From a bacterium (GTDB lineage Bacteria; Patescibacteriota; UBA1384; VFKW01), in the NCBI GenBank assembly GCA_030647355.1, contig JAUSIS010000008.1:1-49410 (forward strand): a DNA stretch of 49,410 bases, given 5' to 3'. This document shows positions 15,945-25,133 of this stretch, in pieces. How positions within the stretch are numbered: position 1 is the stretch's first letter; each line of letters starts with the position of its first letter. Position numbers and translations under genes: made by a program. Under the pieces are notes generated by a model. That model saw only the letters and a list, made by a program, of their open reading frames with translations, was not told the origin of the DNA and did not search any database.

Positions 15945-17726
15945 ATGTGTGGTATAGTTGGGTATATTGGCAAAAAAAATGGAGCTATTCCGGTCATTGA
16001 TGGCCTAAAAAGATTAGAATACCGTGGCTATGATTCTTGGGGAATTGCGGCAAAAGACTCTGGCCGCATTGATTTTCATAAACAAGTAGGTAAAATTGGC
16101 GCCTTTGAGTTAGCCAAGGATTTACCAGAATTCTCGGGAAATATCTGTATCGGTCACACTCGCTGGGCGACTCATGGCGGTGTAACAGAGGCTAATTCCC
16201 ATCCTCATTTCTCCTGCGACAATAAGATTGCTGTAGTACACAATGGGATTATTGAAAATTACCAAGAACTGCGAAAAAATTTGGAGGCAAAAGGCCATAA
16301 ATTCCGCTCTCAAACCGACACGGAAATCATCCCACATTTAATTGAAGAGAAGCTAAAGGAAAAACACAATCTTCCGTCTGCTGTTCGCCTTGCCCTAAAA
16401 GATTTAGAAGGAAGCTATGCCGTAGGTGTTATTAGCCAAGATGATGACATCTTGATTGGCGCCAGAAAAGGCAGCCCGTTAGTGTTAGGCATCGGAAATG
16501 GGGAGTTTTTTCTTGGCTCTGATGTCCCCGCCTTTCTTAAATATACAAATAAAGTCATCTTCCTAGATGAAAATCAAATGGCAATCCTAGATCAAAAAAA
16601 CCAAAGCTATAAAATAATGGATGTAAACACCAATAAACAATTAAACCCGGAAATTGCCACTATAGAATGGTCATTGGATGAGGCGGAAAAAGGCGGACAT
16701 CCCCATTTTATGATCAAAGAGATGCTTGAACAACCTTATGTTATAGAAAAAACGATCAGTGTGGAAGCAAATGAACTGAAAAAAGCCGCTTCGATGATTA
16801 AATCAGCCGAAAGAATCTATATTGTTGCTTGTGGGACTGCTATGCATGCCGGGATGTATGGAGCTTATATTTTTGCCCTAAGAAACAATCTTATTGTGCA
16901 GACCATATCGGCAGGAGAATTCCCGTATTTTGAACACCTGATTTCTACAAATGATTTAATCATTACTGTCTCCCAAAGCGGCGAAACGGCTGATGTGCTT
17001 GAAGCTGTACGCAGTGCCCATCGTTCAGGAGCAAAAGTCCTCTCGCTGGTTAATGTTATGGGCTCTTCGCTAATGCGTATGTCCGATATGTTCCTGCTAA
17101 CTAAAGCCGGTCCCGAAATATGCGTGCTATCAACCAAGGCCTATGTATCCCAGCAGGCAATGTTTGTGATGCTTTCAGCAACACTGGCAGGCGACATTAC
17201 AGCTGGCAAAAAAATCCTTCAGATAGCCAAAAACGATATAGCCAAAATTCTCAAACTAATGAGTTTAGATAAAATTAAAAAACTCGCTAGAGAAATTGCC
17301 ACTGTGCCCAATATCTATGCCATTGGTCGGGGAGTTAACTATCCGTCTGCCCTTGAAGGATGCCTAAAAATCAAAGAGGTTTCCTATATCCATGCCGAAG
17401 GTTTTGCCGGCGGAGATCTAAAACATGGTCCCATCTCGCTTATTGAGCCGGGAGTTCCTGTCTTGGCTTTCGTTGCCAATGATGGCTCCGATAAAGAAAT
17501 CCTTTCCAATGCTATGGAAGTAAAAGCGCGAGGCGCCCGAGTTATAGGCATTTCGTTTGAAAATAATCAGGTTTTTGACGAATATTTTCCTGTGGCTGCC
17601 AATGGTGTATATACTCCTATCTCAGCTATAGTATATACTCAGCTGATAGCTTACTTTATAGCACTAGAAAAAAAATTAGATCCCGATAAACCGCGGAATC
17701 TTGCCAAATCGGTTACTGTAAAGTAA
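15945..17726 (+). CDS. glmS: Glucosamine-6-phosphate synthase
   Basis: 593 residues, close to the usual 600. Cys2 (MCGIVGYIG) is the N-terminal glutaminase nucleophile, and RGYDSWG and HTRWATHG line the glutamine site. Two SIS domains (about 275-590) bind fructose-6-phosphate: CGTAMHAG, TVSQSGETADVLEA, STKAYVSQ and the C-terminal PRNLAKSVTVK. The enzyme makes glucosamine-6-phosphate, the first step to UDP-GlcNAc and peptidoglycan. Only 27 bases separate it from mltG, leaving no room for a glmS ribozyme. AAAGG lies close to the start. Confidence 0.97.
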   Translation: MCGIVGYIGKKNGAIPVIDGLKRLEYRGYDSWGIAAKDSGRIDFHKQVGKIGAFELAKDLPEFSGNICIGHTRWATHGGVTEANSHPHFSCDNKIAVVHNGIIENYQELRKNLEAKGHKFRSQTDTEIIPHLIEEKLKEKHNLPSAVRLALKDLEGSYAVGVISQDDDILIGARKGSPLVLGIGNGEFFLGSDVPAFLKYTNKVIFLDENQMAILDQKNQSYKIMDVNTNKQLNPEIATIEWSLDEAEKGGHPHFMIKEMLEQPYVIEKTISVEANELKKAASMIKSAERIYIVACGTAMHAGMYGAYIFALRNNLIVQTISAGEFPYFEHLISTNDLIITVSQSGETADVLEAVRSAHRSGAKVLSLVNVMGSSLMRMSDMFLLTKAGPEICVLSTKAYVSQQAMFVMLSATLAGDITAGKKILQIAKNDIAKILKLMSLDKIKKLAREIATVPNIYAIGRGVNYPSALEGCLKIKEVSYIHAEGFAGGDLKHGPISLIEPGVPVLAFVANDGSDKEILSNAMEVKARGARVIGISFENNQVFDEYFPVAANGVYTPISAIVYTQLIAYFIALEKKLDPDKPRNLAKSVTVK

Positions 17727-17806
17727 TCTACATAAAGAAATCATAAACTAATTTGAAGATTTGCTTTTACTGGTTTATTCCACTAAGATGAACTCAAAGA
17801 GGACTT

Positions 17807-18850
17807 ATGCTAAATGGATTGTTAGGTTTTTTTTCGCACGATATAGGAATTGATCTAGGTACTGCAAATACCTTAGTCTATGTAAGGGGCAAAGGTATTG
17901 TTGTTAATGAGCCGTCAGTGGTTGCTATTAACCAAAAAACCAAACAGATTCTCGCTATTGGCGATGACGCCAAACGGATGGTCGGACGCACTCCTGCCAA
18001 TATTGTCGCCATCAAACCACTAGTAGATGGAGTAGTCAGCGACTTCGAAGTAACCGAACAGATGCTCAAACACTTTATTGCCAAAGTTCATAAAGAGAAG
18101 TTCTCCCTTATCCCGCGCCCCCGTGTTGTTATCGGGATTCCCTATGGTGTTACTGAGGTAGAAAGAAGAGCTGTTGAGGAAGCTGCCATAAACGCCGGGG
18201 CTCGAGAAGTATATCTAATTGAAGAACCAGTTGCAGCTGCCATAGGAGCCAGGCTTCCGATACAGGATGCCAGTGGTAATCTAATTGTAGATATAGGCGG
18301 GGGTACGACAGAAGTAGCTGTTATATCTCTTGGCGGAATAGTTACCAGCCGATCCATCCGTTTGGCAGGTGACGAAATGAATGAAGATATTATTGATTAT
18401 GCTCGTAGTCAGTTTAATCTCTTGCTAGGACCTAGGACAGCCGAGGAAATAAAAATATCCATCGGTTCAGCTTTTCCTCTAAAAGATAGAATTGAGATAC
18501 CAATGCGCGGTCGGGACTTAGTTAGTGGCTTGCCAAGGGAAATAATTGTCAACGATGAGCAGATTCGTAAAGCAATCAGTAAATCGGTCGCTCTCTTGGT
18601 TGATTCAATACGCACAACAATTGAGGAAACCCCCCCGGAGTTAGTTGCTGATATCATGGATCGTGGTATAGTCTTAGCTGGTGGAGGAGCGCTTTTGCGA
18701 GGATTGGATGTTTTGATCACCCAGTCAACCGGTACAGCAGTTCATATTGCGGACGATCCTCTCACTTGCGTTGCACGCGGTACAGGCATTGTGTTGGAAG
18801 ATCTGGAGAATCTTAAGGAAGTTCTTCTCCCAACAGAATTCACTCGATAG
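17807..18850 (+). CDS. mreB: Rod-shape determining actin homolog MreB
   Basis: 347 residues. Phosphate-1 loop IDLGTANTLVYVRGKGIVVN (about 15-34), phosphate-2 loop IVDIGGGTTEVAVISLGGIV (about 162-181), IEEPVAAAIGA, and the adenosine loop LAGGGALLRGLD are intact. The short hydrophobic N-terminus (MLNGLLGFFSHD) suits membrane binding. MreB filaments orient lateral wall synthesis, so the cell is probably a rod. It heads mreB-mreC-mreD-PBP2. AGAGGA lies upstream of the ATG. Confidence 0.97.
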   Translation: MLNGLLGFFSHDIGIDLGTANTLVYVRGKGIVVNEPSVVAINQKTKQILAIGDDAKRMVGRTPANIVAIKPLVDGVVSDFEVTEQMLKHFIAKVHKEKFSLIPRPRVVIGIPYGVTEVERRAVEEAAINAGAREVYLIEEPVAAAIGARLPIQDASGNLIVDIGGGTTEVAVISLGGIVTSRSIRLAGDEMNEDIIDYARSQFNLLLGPRTAEEIKISIGSAFPLKDRIEIPMRGRDLVSGLPREIIVNDEQIRKAISKSVALLVDSIRTTIEETPPELVADIMDRGIVLAGGGALLRGLDVLITQSTGTAVHIADDPLTCVARGTGIVLEDLENLKEVLLPTEFTR

Positions 18851-18865
18851 TACTCAGGAGGCAAG

Positions 18866-19645
18866 GTGCGAAAATACCGACCGCTTATTATACTGATTAT
18901 TATTATAATTATTGGAATAACAATAAGTCCTTTTGGTTTCCTCAATCCAGTTAGGAATTATGCCAACATTCTTGTCTCGCCGGTAACCTCGGCTTTCAAT
19001 AGGACTACTATTGGTGCAAGCGATTTTTTTCATACACTATTCTTTATTGGCCGTATCGTTAAAGAAAACACAGAATTAAAAACCAGGTACAATCAGCTGC
19101 AATCGGATAATATCTCTCTCAAAGAAGTACGCCACGAAAATAAGCTGCTTAAAGGAGAACTGAAGTTTGTTCAGTCAACCAACCTCCAACTCATATCGGC
19201 TAATATAATTTTAAAAAGCCCAAGTGGTTTTATAGATAGCGTTGTAATTAATAAAGGTTCTAGGAAAGGTATTAAAATAAACCAAGCCGTTATTTCACAA
19301 GGATTTCTCATTGGTAAAATTAATAAAGTTTATAAGAACACCTCCGAAGTTATACTTATAACCAGTAGCTCGTCAAAGCTTCCCGCTTATCTTCAAGAAT
19401 CCCGGGGCACTGGTGTCATTCAGGGTGGTCTTAAAGGGCTAAGTCTAGAAGATATTCAATTAGACATCACCCCCAGACCTGGCGAAGCGGTTCTTAGCTC
19501 GGATATTGGAGGAATATTGCCCCGCGGAATACCTATTGGTTCTGTTAAAGAAGTTAGTTTGTCCCATAGCGATATTTCCCGATCGGCAGCTATAAGTTCT
19601 CCTATATTTTTTACTCATCTAGAGATGGTTTTTGTTGTTAAGTAA
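18866..19645 (+). CDS. mreC: Rod-shape determining protein MreC
   Basis: 259 residues from a GTG start 4 bases after AGGAGG (18856-18861). One N-terminal membrane helix (about 7-28), a coiled coil (about 65-100: VKENTELKTRYNQLQSDNIS) and a beta-barrel MreC domain (FIDSVVINKGSRKGIKINQA, GTGVIQGGL, LSSDIGGILPRGIPIGSV). MreC links MreB in the cytoplasm to PBP2 outside. Order and spacing (15 bases after mreB, 2 before mreD) support a single operon. Confidence 0.94.
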   Translation: MRKYRPLIILIIIIIIGITISPFGFLNPVRNYANILVSPVTSAFNRTTIGASDFFHTLFFIGRIVKENTELKTRYNQLQSDNISLKEVRHENKLLKGELKFVQSTNLQLISANIILKSPSGFIDSVVINKGSRKGIKINQAVISQGFLIGKINKVYKNTSEVILITSSSSKLPAYLQESRGTGVIQGGLKGLSLEDIQLDITPRPGEAVLSSDIGGILPRGIPIGSVKEVSLSHSDISRSAAISSPIFFTHLEMVFVVK

Positions 19646-19647
19646 AT

Positions 19648-20118
19648 ATGAAAAATATAACACCATACATCTTCATCATCCTTTGTGCTTTACTGCAAAT
19701 CAGTGTGATTCCCAATCTTGCAATAGCCGACTCTTTCCCTAATATTATTTTAGTTCTTATTTTAATATTCTTAATTAAAAATAATGATCAAGCGGCAATT
19801 TTATGGATTTTATTAGGCGGATTAGTGCTTGATCTATTTTCACCAACTTTCTTCGGCTATCATAGTCTGGAATTCACCCTAATATTTATTCTCTACCGTA
19901 CTATACTTCGTCCCCTTCTTCTCGACCCCGCCCCTCCTCTAATCCTACTGGTCTTTATAGCCGCTAGCTCACTTTTAGGATTTATCAATATTATTCTCTT
20001 TCGTCAAGGTTTATCGCAATTTCTTCCCATACAAATTATTTACCAATCTTTAATAGGCTTGATTTTATATATTATTATTTCTAAACTATCAAAAGACACT
20101 TACCGTATTAAGGCTTAA
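19648..20118 (+). CDS. mreD: Rod-shape determining protein MreD
   Basis: 156 residues, almost all hydrophobic, with about five membrane helices. ADSFPNIILVLILIF and GGLVLDLFSPTFFGYHSLEF are characteristic MreD blocks. It sits exactly where MreD is expected, between mreC and a PBP2 gene, with 2- and 4-base gaps. It joins the MreBCD complex in the membrane. Confidence 0.9.
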   Translation: MKNITPYIFIILCALLQISVIPNLAIADSFPNIILVLILIFLIKNNDQAAILWILLGGLVLDLFSPTFFGYHSLEFTLIFILYRTILRPLLLDPAPPLILLVFIAASSLLGFINIILFRQGLSQFLPIQIIYQSLIGLILYIIISKLSKDTYRIKA

Positions 20119-20122
20119 GACT

Positions 20123-22018
20123 ATGAAAAAAAACATTTTTGAAAATTATTCTCCTCTGGGAAGTATCCATCGTACCGCTGAATATGAAGTTGCCCCTGAA
20201 TTGGTTGAGCATAAAGACATTCTCGAACATGCCGACGAACCGAAACAGTTCTTTCGTTATTTTTATTTAGTTTGTTTTATCTCAGCTATTATTTTTGTTT
20301 TCAGACTTGTAAATATTCAAATAACCCACGGTTGGGAAAACCGAGTTTTAGCTGATGGTCATAAAGTAAGGCTACGACAGCTCGAACCTCCTAGGGGAAT
20401 AATTTCAAATAGTTCCGGTCAGCCCTTAGTTAGTAATATTCCGTCATATAGTCTGGATATTTATCCGATGGATCTTCCTAAAAGTCACTCTAACCGCCAA
20501 AAAATCTACCAGAAAATCTCTAATACCACGCACATTCCTATTGAAGAATTTAATCAAATTGATCGCCAGAAATTATATACTTTAGAACCGATCACCATAA
20601 AAGAAAATATCGAGCGAGATTTAGCTATCGCTTGGGAATGCCAACTTAATGATTTAGAAGGGGTGGTTGTAGGTAAGGAATCTAAAAGAGTTTATAGTTC
20701 TCTTCCTGCGCTTTCTCATATCTTAGGGTATGTTGGTAAAATATCAGAAGATGAGTTGAAAGCAGTAAGCCATGGATACAACACTAATAGTCGTATCGGT
20801 AAGACTGGCTTAGAGAATTCCTATGAGAAGGACTTAAGGGGTAAGCCGGGCACTGAAGAGCTGGAAGTTGATTCCAAAGGACGAATCCAACGTACGCTGT
20901 CGCGTACAGACCCAACTACCGGCAATAATCTTATTCTAAGTCTGGATAGCCGCCTACAGACTACTGCCGTAACTGCCTTACAACAAGCATTTATTGAGAA
21001 TAAAAGCGAAAAAGGTGTTGCTATTGCCATGAATCCCAAAGATGGCTCTATCCTTGCCTTTGTCAGTTTACCGGCGTACGACAACAATCTATTTGCTCGG
21101 GGCATTAGTCAGGAAGAATATAATAGTCTGCTTCAAGATAAAGCTCACCCCATGCTTAATCGCGCTACATCAGGGACTTATCCCTCTGGCTCGGTCATCA
21201 AACCTATCATCGCTACGGCTGCCTTACAGGAAAAAACTATTTCACCAACTACCAAATTAGACACTTCCGCAGGAGTTATCAAAATAGGTAGTTGGATTTT
21301 TCCCGACTGGAAAACCCATGGTATTACCAATGTTAGGCAAGCAATTTCCGAATCAAACGATCTATTTTTCTATTCATTGGGTGGTGGATGGCAGAATATT
21401 AAAGGACTAGGAATTTCACGTCTTAATTATTGGTTGCAAAAATTCAGTTTTGGTACCCCAACTGGCATTGATCTACCGAATGAATCTGCCGGACTTGTTC
21501 CAAGTGATGCCTGGAAGCAAAAAATGAAAAAAGAACCTTGGTATATAGGCGATACTTATCATCTGGCAATCGGGCAAGGTTATTTTCTTTCTACCCCATT
21601 ACAGATGGCGGTCGCCACCAGTGCTATCGCCAACGATGGAGACATACTCAAACCCCATCTGGTATCGCAAATTATTGATAGTCGAGGTAATATTATCAAA
21701 ACTAATGGCAAACAGATTATACGTGCTGGAATTGCCGACAAGAGTAATCTACAAATCGTCCGAGAGGGTATGCGCCAAGCTGTCGTATCTGGATCTGCCT
21801 TTCAGTTGCGCAATCTATCTTTTACTTCGGCAGCCAAAACCGGAACAGCTCAATTCGGCGATAATACTTTTAGCCACGCCTGGTTCACTGCCTTTGCTCC
21901 TTATGAAAATCCCGAAATTGTCGTCGTTGTATTAGTGGAAAGCGGTGGACAAGGTTCAATAACATCTGCCCCTGTAGCTAAGGCGATACTCCAATCATAT
22001 TTTGATAATAAAAAATAA
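20123..22018 (+). CDS. mrdA: Penicillin-binding protein 2 (elongation transpeptidase)
   Basis: 631 residues. A cytoplasmic tail and one membrane helix (about 46-66) are followed by a PBP dimerisation domain (PPRGIISNSSGQPLVSNIPS, GYVGKISEDEL, GKTGLENSYE) and the transpeptidase domain. Active-site motifs: Ser357-x-x-Lys360 in SGSVIKP, the SxN-like block SESND, and KTGTAQ near residue 572. It cross-links side-wall peptidoglycan. Its usual glycosyltransferase partner RodA is not next to it in this window. It ends the mre operon; a strong bidirectional terminator follows. Confidence 0.95.
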   Translation: MKKNIFENYSPLGSIHRTAEYEVAPELVEHKDILEHADEPKQFFRYFYLVCFISAIIFVFRLVNIQITHGWENRVLADGHKVRLRQLEPPRGIISNSSGQPLVSNIPSYSLDIYPMDLPKSHSNRQKIYQKISNTTHIPIEEFNQIDRQKLYTLEPITIKENIERDLAIAWECQLNDLEGVVVGKESKRVYSSLPALSHILGYVGKISEDELKAVSHGYNTNSRIGKTGLENSYEKDLRGKPGTEELEVDSKGRIQRTLSRTDPTTGNNLILSLDSRLQTTAVTALQQAFIENKSEKGVAIAMNPKDGSILAFVSLPAYDNNLFARGISQEEYNSLLQDKAHPMLNRATSGTYPSGSVIKPIIATAALQEKTISPTTKLDTSAGVIKIGSWIFPDWKTHGITNVRQAISESNDLFFYSLGGGWQNIKGLGISRLNYWLQKFSFGTPTGIDLPNESAGLVPSDAWKQKMKKEPWYIGDTYHLAIGQGYFLSTPLQMAVATSAIANDGDILKPHLVSQIIDSRGNIIKTNGKQIIRAGIADKSNLQIVREGMRQAVVSGSAFQLRNLSFTSAAKTGTAQFGDNTFSHAWFTAFAPYENPEIVVVVLVESGGQGSITSAPVAKAILQSYFDNKK

Positions 22019-22069
22019 CACACAATAGAAAAATATCTAATAATAAATAATTATACAAACTCAATTTTA

Positions 22070-22151
22070 CCAGTTATTCTGGTAACTGGAGTGCTAATAT
22101 TCTTTATACTACCTTCAGAGATCGGAGGTGTAAATTTTTTAAAAGATCTCT
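22070..22151. repeat. Two small inverted repeats between mrdA and its terminator
   Basis: CCAGTTA/TAACTGG (22070-22089, 6-base loop) and AGAGATC (22117-22123) with GATCTCT (22145-22151). They enclose a free-standing GGAGGTG with no good reading frame behind it. Confidence 0.5.
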
Positions 22152-22154
22152 ACT

Positions 22155-22185
22155 AAATAAGGCGCTTTGCTCCCGCGCCTTATTT
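22155..22185. terminator. Bidirectional terminator between mrdA and the metallopeptidase gene
   Basis: AAATAAGGCGC (22155-22165) and GCGCCTTATTT (22175-22185) form a perfect 11-bp stem with a 9-base loop. A/T tracts at the base serve both converging genes. Confidence 0.85.
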
Positions 22186-22200
22186 GATTAGTTATCAATA

Positions 22201-22917
22201 TCAGATCAATCCCAGTCCATACTTGTTCAATTCGCAATCAGTGGGCTCTACCGCTCTACTTAAGTCGTTTATTGATTGGTTGATAATTCTCAATGCTATC
22301 GTATATTTTCCCTGGTCTAATTTTCTACAGACATCCGAAAATTTTTCTCTTCCGAATCTTTCGTCAATTTTATCCTCAAAAATACTTACATCGTCACTGA
22401 CAAATGCTTCAATTAAAGTTTCTTCACCGACCAGACTGATCAATTTTGTTATAAACTCCACCTCATATCTGTAAGACAGAGATTGCCTTCCTATTACCTT
22501 GTTGCATAAATATTGAACTAAACCTTCATTCAATGCCTTGCAATCGCAACCATCCTTTTTCTTAGTGAAGAATTGTCTTTTTAACCCCGATTTTAAAATA
22601 GTCAGCCCGGGTATTTTTATGGTAGAATGATCGCTTATAGCATGGATTAACTCATGGATTAGTATTTCATGGACTAACTTGCCATCTGCCTTATTTATAA
22701 ATTTTACATTAAAGTAAATTATATGTTTATTGGGATCATAGAAAGCGAGAGTACGAAATTCCTTACCAAAACTCTCTTTCCCGAACCTAGATAGCGTTCC
22801 ATTCTTTAGAGGTTTAATTTTGACTGTGAATATTTTCTCGATAATTTTTTTTGAACATAGAATTCTTTCTTGAATGATCTGTTTTCGTGCCCAATTAAGT
22901 CTGATTTTCCGAGTCAT
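22201..22917 (-). CDS. Gluzincin-type zinc metallopeptidase, cytoplasmic
   Basis: 238 residues with no signal peptide. HELIH at 88-92 gives two zinc ligands and the catalytic Glu. ALNEG with Glu131, 39 residues later, fits the third ligand of gluzincins. A second HE pair (83-84) directly precedes the motif. The N-terminal third is basic (RKIRLNWARKQIIQERILCS). The substrate is unknown. It could be a regulator-cleaving protease or a toxin-like enzyme. It stands alone, converging on mrdA. GAGGAGG (minus strand, about 22919-22926) lies close to the ATG. Confidence 0.75.
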   Translation of the reverse strand: MTRKIRLNWARKQIIQERILCSKKIIEKIFTVKIKPLKNGTLSRFGKESFGKEFRTLAFYDPNKHIIYFNVKFINKADGKLVHEILIHELIHAISDHSTIKIPGLTILKSGLKRQFFTKKKDGCDCKALNEGLVQYLCNKVIGRQSLSYRYEVEFITKLISLVGEETLIEAFVSDDVSIFEDKIDERFGREKFSDVCRKLDQGKYTIALRIINQSINDLSRAVEPTDCELNKYGLGLI

Positions 22918-23242
22918 TATCCTCCTCTTTTATATAATTTACAAAAATGCGACATCGTTCTATCAAATTATCGTCATCATTTACAACAGTGTCAAGCTGT
23001 AAGTAGTCGCTAGTATGGTTAGTAAGAGAAATAAAAATAGAATTTTTTGTATATTATCACAAAATAAATTATCAAAACAGCTATCTTTTACACTATAACC
23101 CCAATGCCCAAAATTAAGAATTCCACGATAATATTAAGTAAGGTTAGATGTTCTTACAAAATCAGCGCCGAACTGAATATCAACAACAGGTTTACTTAAT
23201 CCATGGCAAAAAAAAGCTTGTAGGCATGAGAACGCAAAAAAG
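22918..23242. other. AT-rich gene-free region between divergent genes
   Basis: No gene or RNA recognised. It should hold the metallopeptidase promoter on the minus strand. GTTCTTACAAA at 23150-23160 is identical to half of a larger dyad at 30093-30110. Confidence 0.5.
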
Positions 23243-23271
23243 TTGACATTTACATATCGAAACATTATAAT
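23243..23271 (+). promoter_or_regulatory. Perfect-consensus sigma70 promoter of the CdaR-type regulator
   Basis: TTGACA (23243-23248), exactly 17 bases, then TATAAT (23266-23271). It fixes the gene start: transcription should begin near 23278, so any earlier start codon is untranscribed. Confidence 0.85.
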
Positions 23272-23318
23272 TGGCACACTCAATTTGTGCAATATGTACA
23301 AAAAATGCAGGGAAGAAT

Positions 23319-24479
23319 ATGGAAAATATTTTAGCTGAGAAGCTCCAAAATTACATAACCAATCTTCTCGGGGGGCAAGTTAGTATTGCAAGTGCTGATG
23401 GCGAAGTGATAACCAGTAGTGAAAAGAAACAAATAGGAACAATAGTTGATTTAAATACTATCCAAGGCTCAAATTATCTCTCTGGATCGTCTAGCGATCT
23501 ATCGAATCCGAGTTTAATCGGCGTGGCGCTCTACTATGAATCAGAGATTCAGGGCTATGTCCTTGTGAACGACGAGAGCCATAAATTTTTTCCACAGATG
23601 ACCTTAATTAAAAGTTTAGCTGAATTACTCATTCAACAATATTACGAATCAATCAAGCCAGATCTCGATTCTACCGACAAGTTTATTTGCAGTTTACTTT
23701 ATAACAAAGATCTTAATAATTTAGAATATTTATCCTCACAAGCCCGAATTCTAGGTTATAGATTAGATATACCCAGGATGGCTTTCATTGTTCATCTTGA
23801 TGGGTTCTGGAAAAATTATCTTAATAATAATATTGAATTTTCCGATGAAAAAGAAAACATAATCCTACGAAAAAAACACGACCTAGAAAAGACTATCTCC
23901 AGTTTCTTTACTAAGGATACTGAAAATATCTCTGCCTATATGGGAGAAGACAAATTCGTTCTTTTTAAAGACGTGAAATCAACACCAGAAGGAAAGGTCG
24001 TCCAGCTTTTAAAAGATAATTTTAAGAACATTATCGCACCTATGGTTAATTTTAATATCTCTAGGGTTTCAGCTGGCATTGGTCGAAGTAGATCGGGTAC
24101 TATTGGGCTAGTCAAGTCCTGCAAAGAAGCCGATGAAGCATTGAATTTAGGCAGGAAAATGTGGGGAGATAACCAAGTTTACTCTTACGATGAGCTAGGT
24201 CTCCTTTCAATCATCGGGCAGGGAGCTAAAGACAAAAAACTATTCTTCTCAAATCAAGTTTTATCCAGACTCGCCGACCCTGATTTAGTAAAGACTCTTC
24301 AGTATTTTTTCGATCAGAACCTCAACTTAACGCAAACATCGGAAAAACTGGGTATCCATAGAAACACGGTCATCTACCGTTTAGATCAAATTGCCAAAAC
24401 TATTAACAAAGATCCGCGCAATTTCGATCAAGCGGTAGAGATAAAAATGGCTCTGCTTGTAGATAAATTACTCAAATAG
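23319..24479 (+). CDS. CdaR/PucR-family transcription regulator
   Basis: 386 residues from MENILAEKLQNYITNLLGG, the first Met downstream of a perfect promoter and 5 bases after GGGAAG. Residues 1-130 look like the sugar-diacid recognition domain (GQVSIASADGEVITSSEKK, GVALYYESEIQGYVLVNDES). A GGDEF-like central domain follows (about 140-300: ISAYMGEDKFVLFKD, VSAGIGRSRSG, SCKEADEALNLGR). The C-terminus is the PucR helix-turn-helix (LNLTQTSEKLGIHRNTVIYR). In E. coli and Bacillus such proteins activate diacid-sugar catabolism; no such genes are near. It is transcribed alone and may sense another ligand or respond to growth state. Confidence 0.88.
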   Translation: MENILAEKLQNYITNLLGGQVSIASADGEVITSSEKKQIGTIVDLNTIQGSNYLSGSSSDLSNPSLIGVALYYESEIQGYVLVNDESHKFFPQMTLIKSLAELLIQQYYESIKPDLDSTDKFICSLLYNKDLNNLEYLSSQARILGYRLDIPRMAFIVHLDGFWKNYLNNNIEFSDEKENIILRKKHDLEKTISSFFTKDTENISAYMGEDKFVLFKDVKSTPEGKVVQLLKDNFKNIIAPMVNFNISRVSAGIGRSRSGTIGLVKSCKEADEALNLGRKMWGDNQVYSYDELGLLSIIGQGAKDKKLFFSNQVLSRLADPDLVKTLQYFFDQNLNLTQTSEKLGIHRNTVIYRLDQIAKTINKDPRNFDQAVEIKMALLVDKLLK

Positions 24480-24491
24480 ATCCACCAACTC

Positions 24492-24584
24492 AAAACAGAT
24501 CTGTTGCACCCTGTCTATCCAGGTAACGAGCATAATTTATTTTTCTCGCATAATTTCTGGGTAGCATGGATACAGATCTGTTTT
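24492..24584. repeat. Pair of AACAGATCTGTT-type palindromes forming a larger inverted repeat
   Basis: AACAGATCTGTT (24494-24505) is itself a palindrome. ACAGATCTGT recurs at 24572-24581. Together 24492-24503 and 24573-24584 form 12-bp inverted arms around about 69 bases that hold ACGAG/CTCG(C) partial pairing. It lies just after cdaR and before the convergent response-regulator gene. It could be a terminator-like structure or a double operator. Confidence 0.65.
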
Positions 24585-24737
24585 ACTATATCGTAATACA
24601 AAATTATATTTGTTACACAGCAAAATAAACAAAAAACCTAGTGAAATTTTTATGTTTGTTAGCAAAGTCTACTATTGTTTAATAGTGCAACGCAATATCC
24701 TGCATCCGCCAGCTAGCTGATTAGCACATGGTCGGCT

Positions 24738-25121
24738 TCATTTGGTTCGATTTAATATAGTGTTAATTTTTGATACTACCTCATCCGGGGTATGATAACT
24801 TTTTACCAAATAACACTCTGCTCCTAAAGATAGTGCCAGATCTTGGTCGCTATCTGCCGATTCACTTCCTACATTTGTGAGAACAATTACAGGAATACTA
24901 GTTGTTTCCATATCCTGCTTCAATTCTTTTAACACCTCGAATCCGTTTAATCCAGGCATCATAATGTCCAGCAAAATCACATTAGGTTGCTTCTTCGCTT
25001 TCTTGAGGGCAATTTTACCATCCTCTGCTTGTATTACTTTATATCCTTCCATTGATAATTTTTCTTCATACATCTCGGCTAGCATCCGATCATCTTCGAC
25101 TAATAATACTGTGTTGTTCAT
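24738..25121 (-). CDS. Stand-alone response regulator receiver domain
   Basis: 127 residues, a complete REC domain and nothing else. Acid pocket Glu9-Asp10-Asp11, phospho-acceptor Asp52 in LLDIMMPG, switch Thr82 in VLTN, Lys107 in LVKS. With no output domain it must act by protein contact, like CheY or Spo0F-type proteins. It is the last gene of a nudix / histidine kinase / REC series, 12 bases after the kinase, so the kinase is its likely phosphate donor. GAAAGGAAC precedes the ATG. Confidence 0.95.
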   Translation of the reverse strand: MNNTVLLVEDDRMLAEMYEEKLSMEGYKVIQAEDGKIALKKAKKQPNVILLDIMMPGLNGFEVLKELKQDMETTSIPVIVLTNVGSESADSDQDLALSLGAECYLVKSYHTPDEVVSKINTILNRTK

Positions 25122-25133
25122 ATTGTTCCTTTC

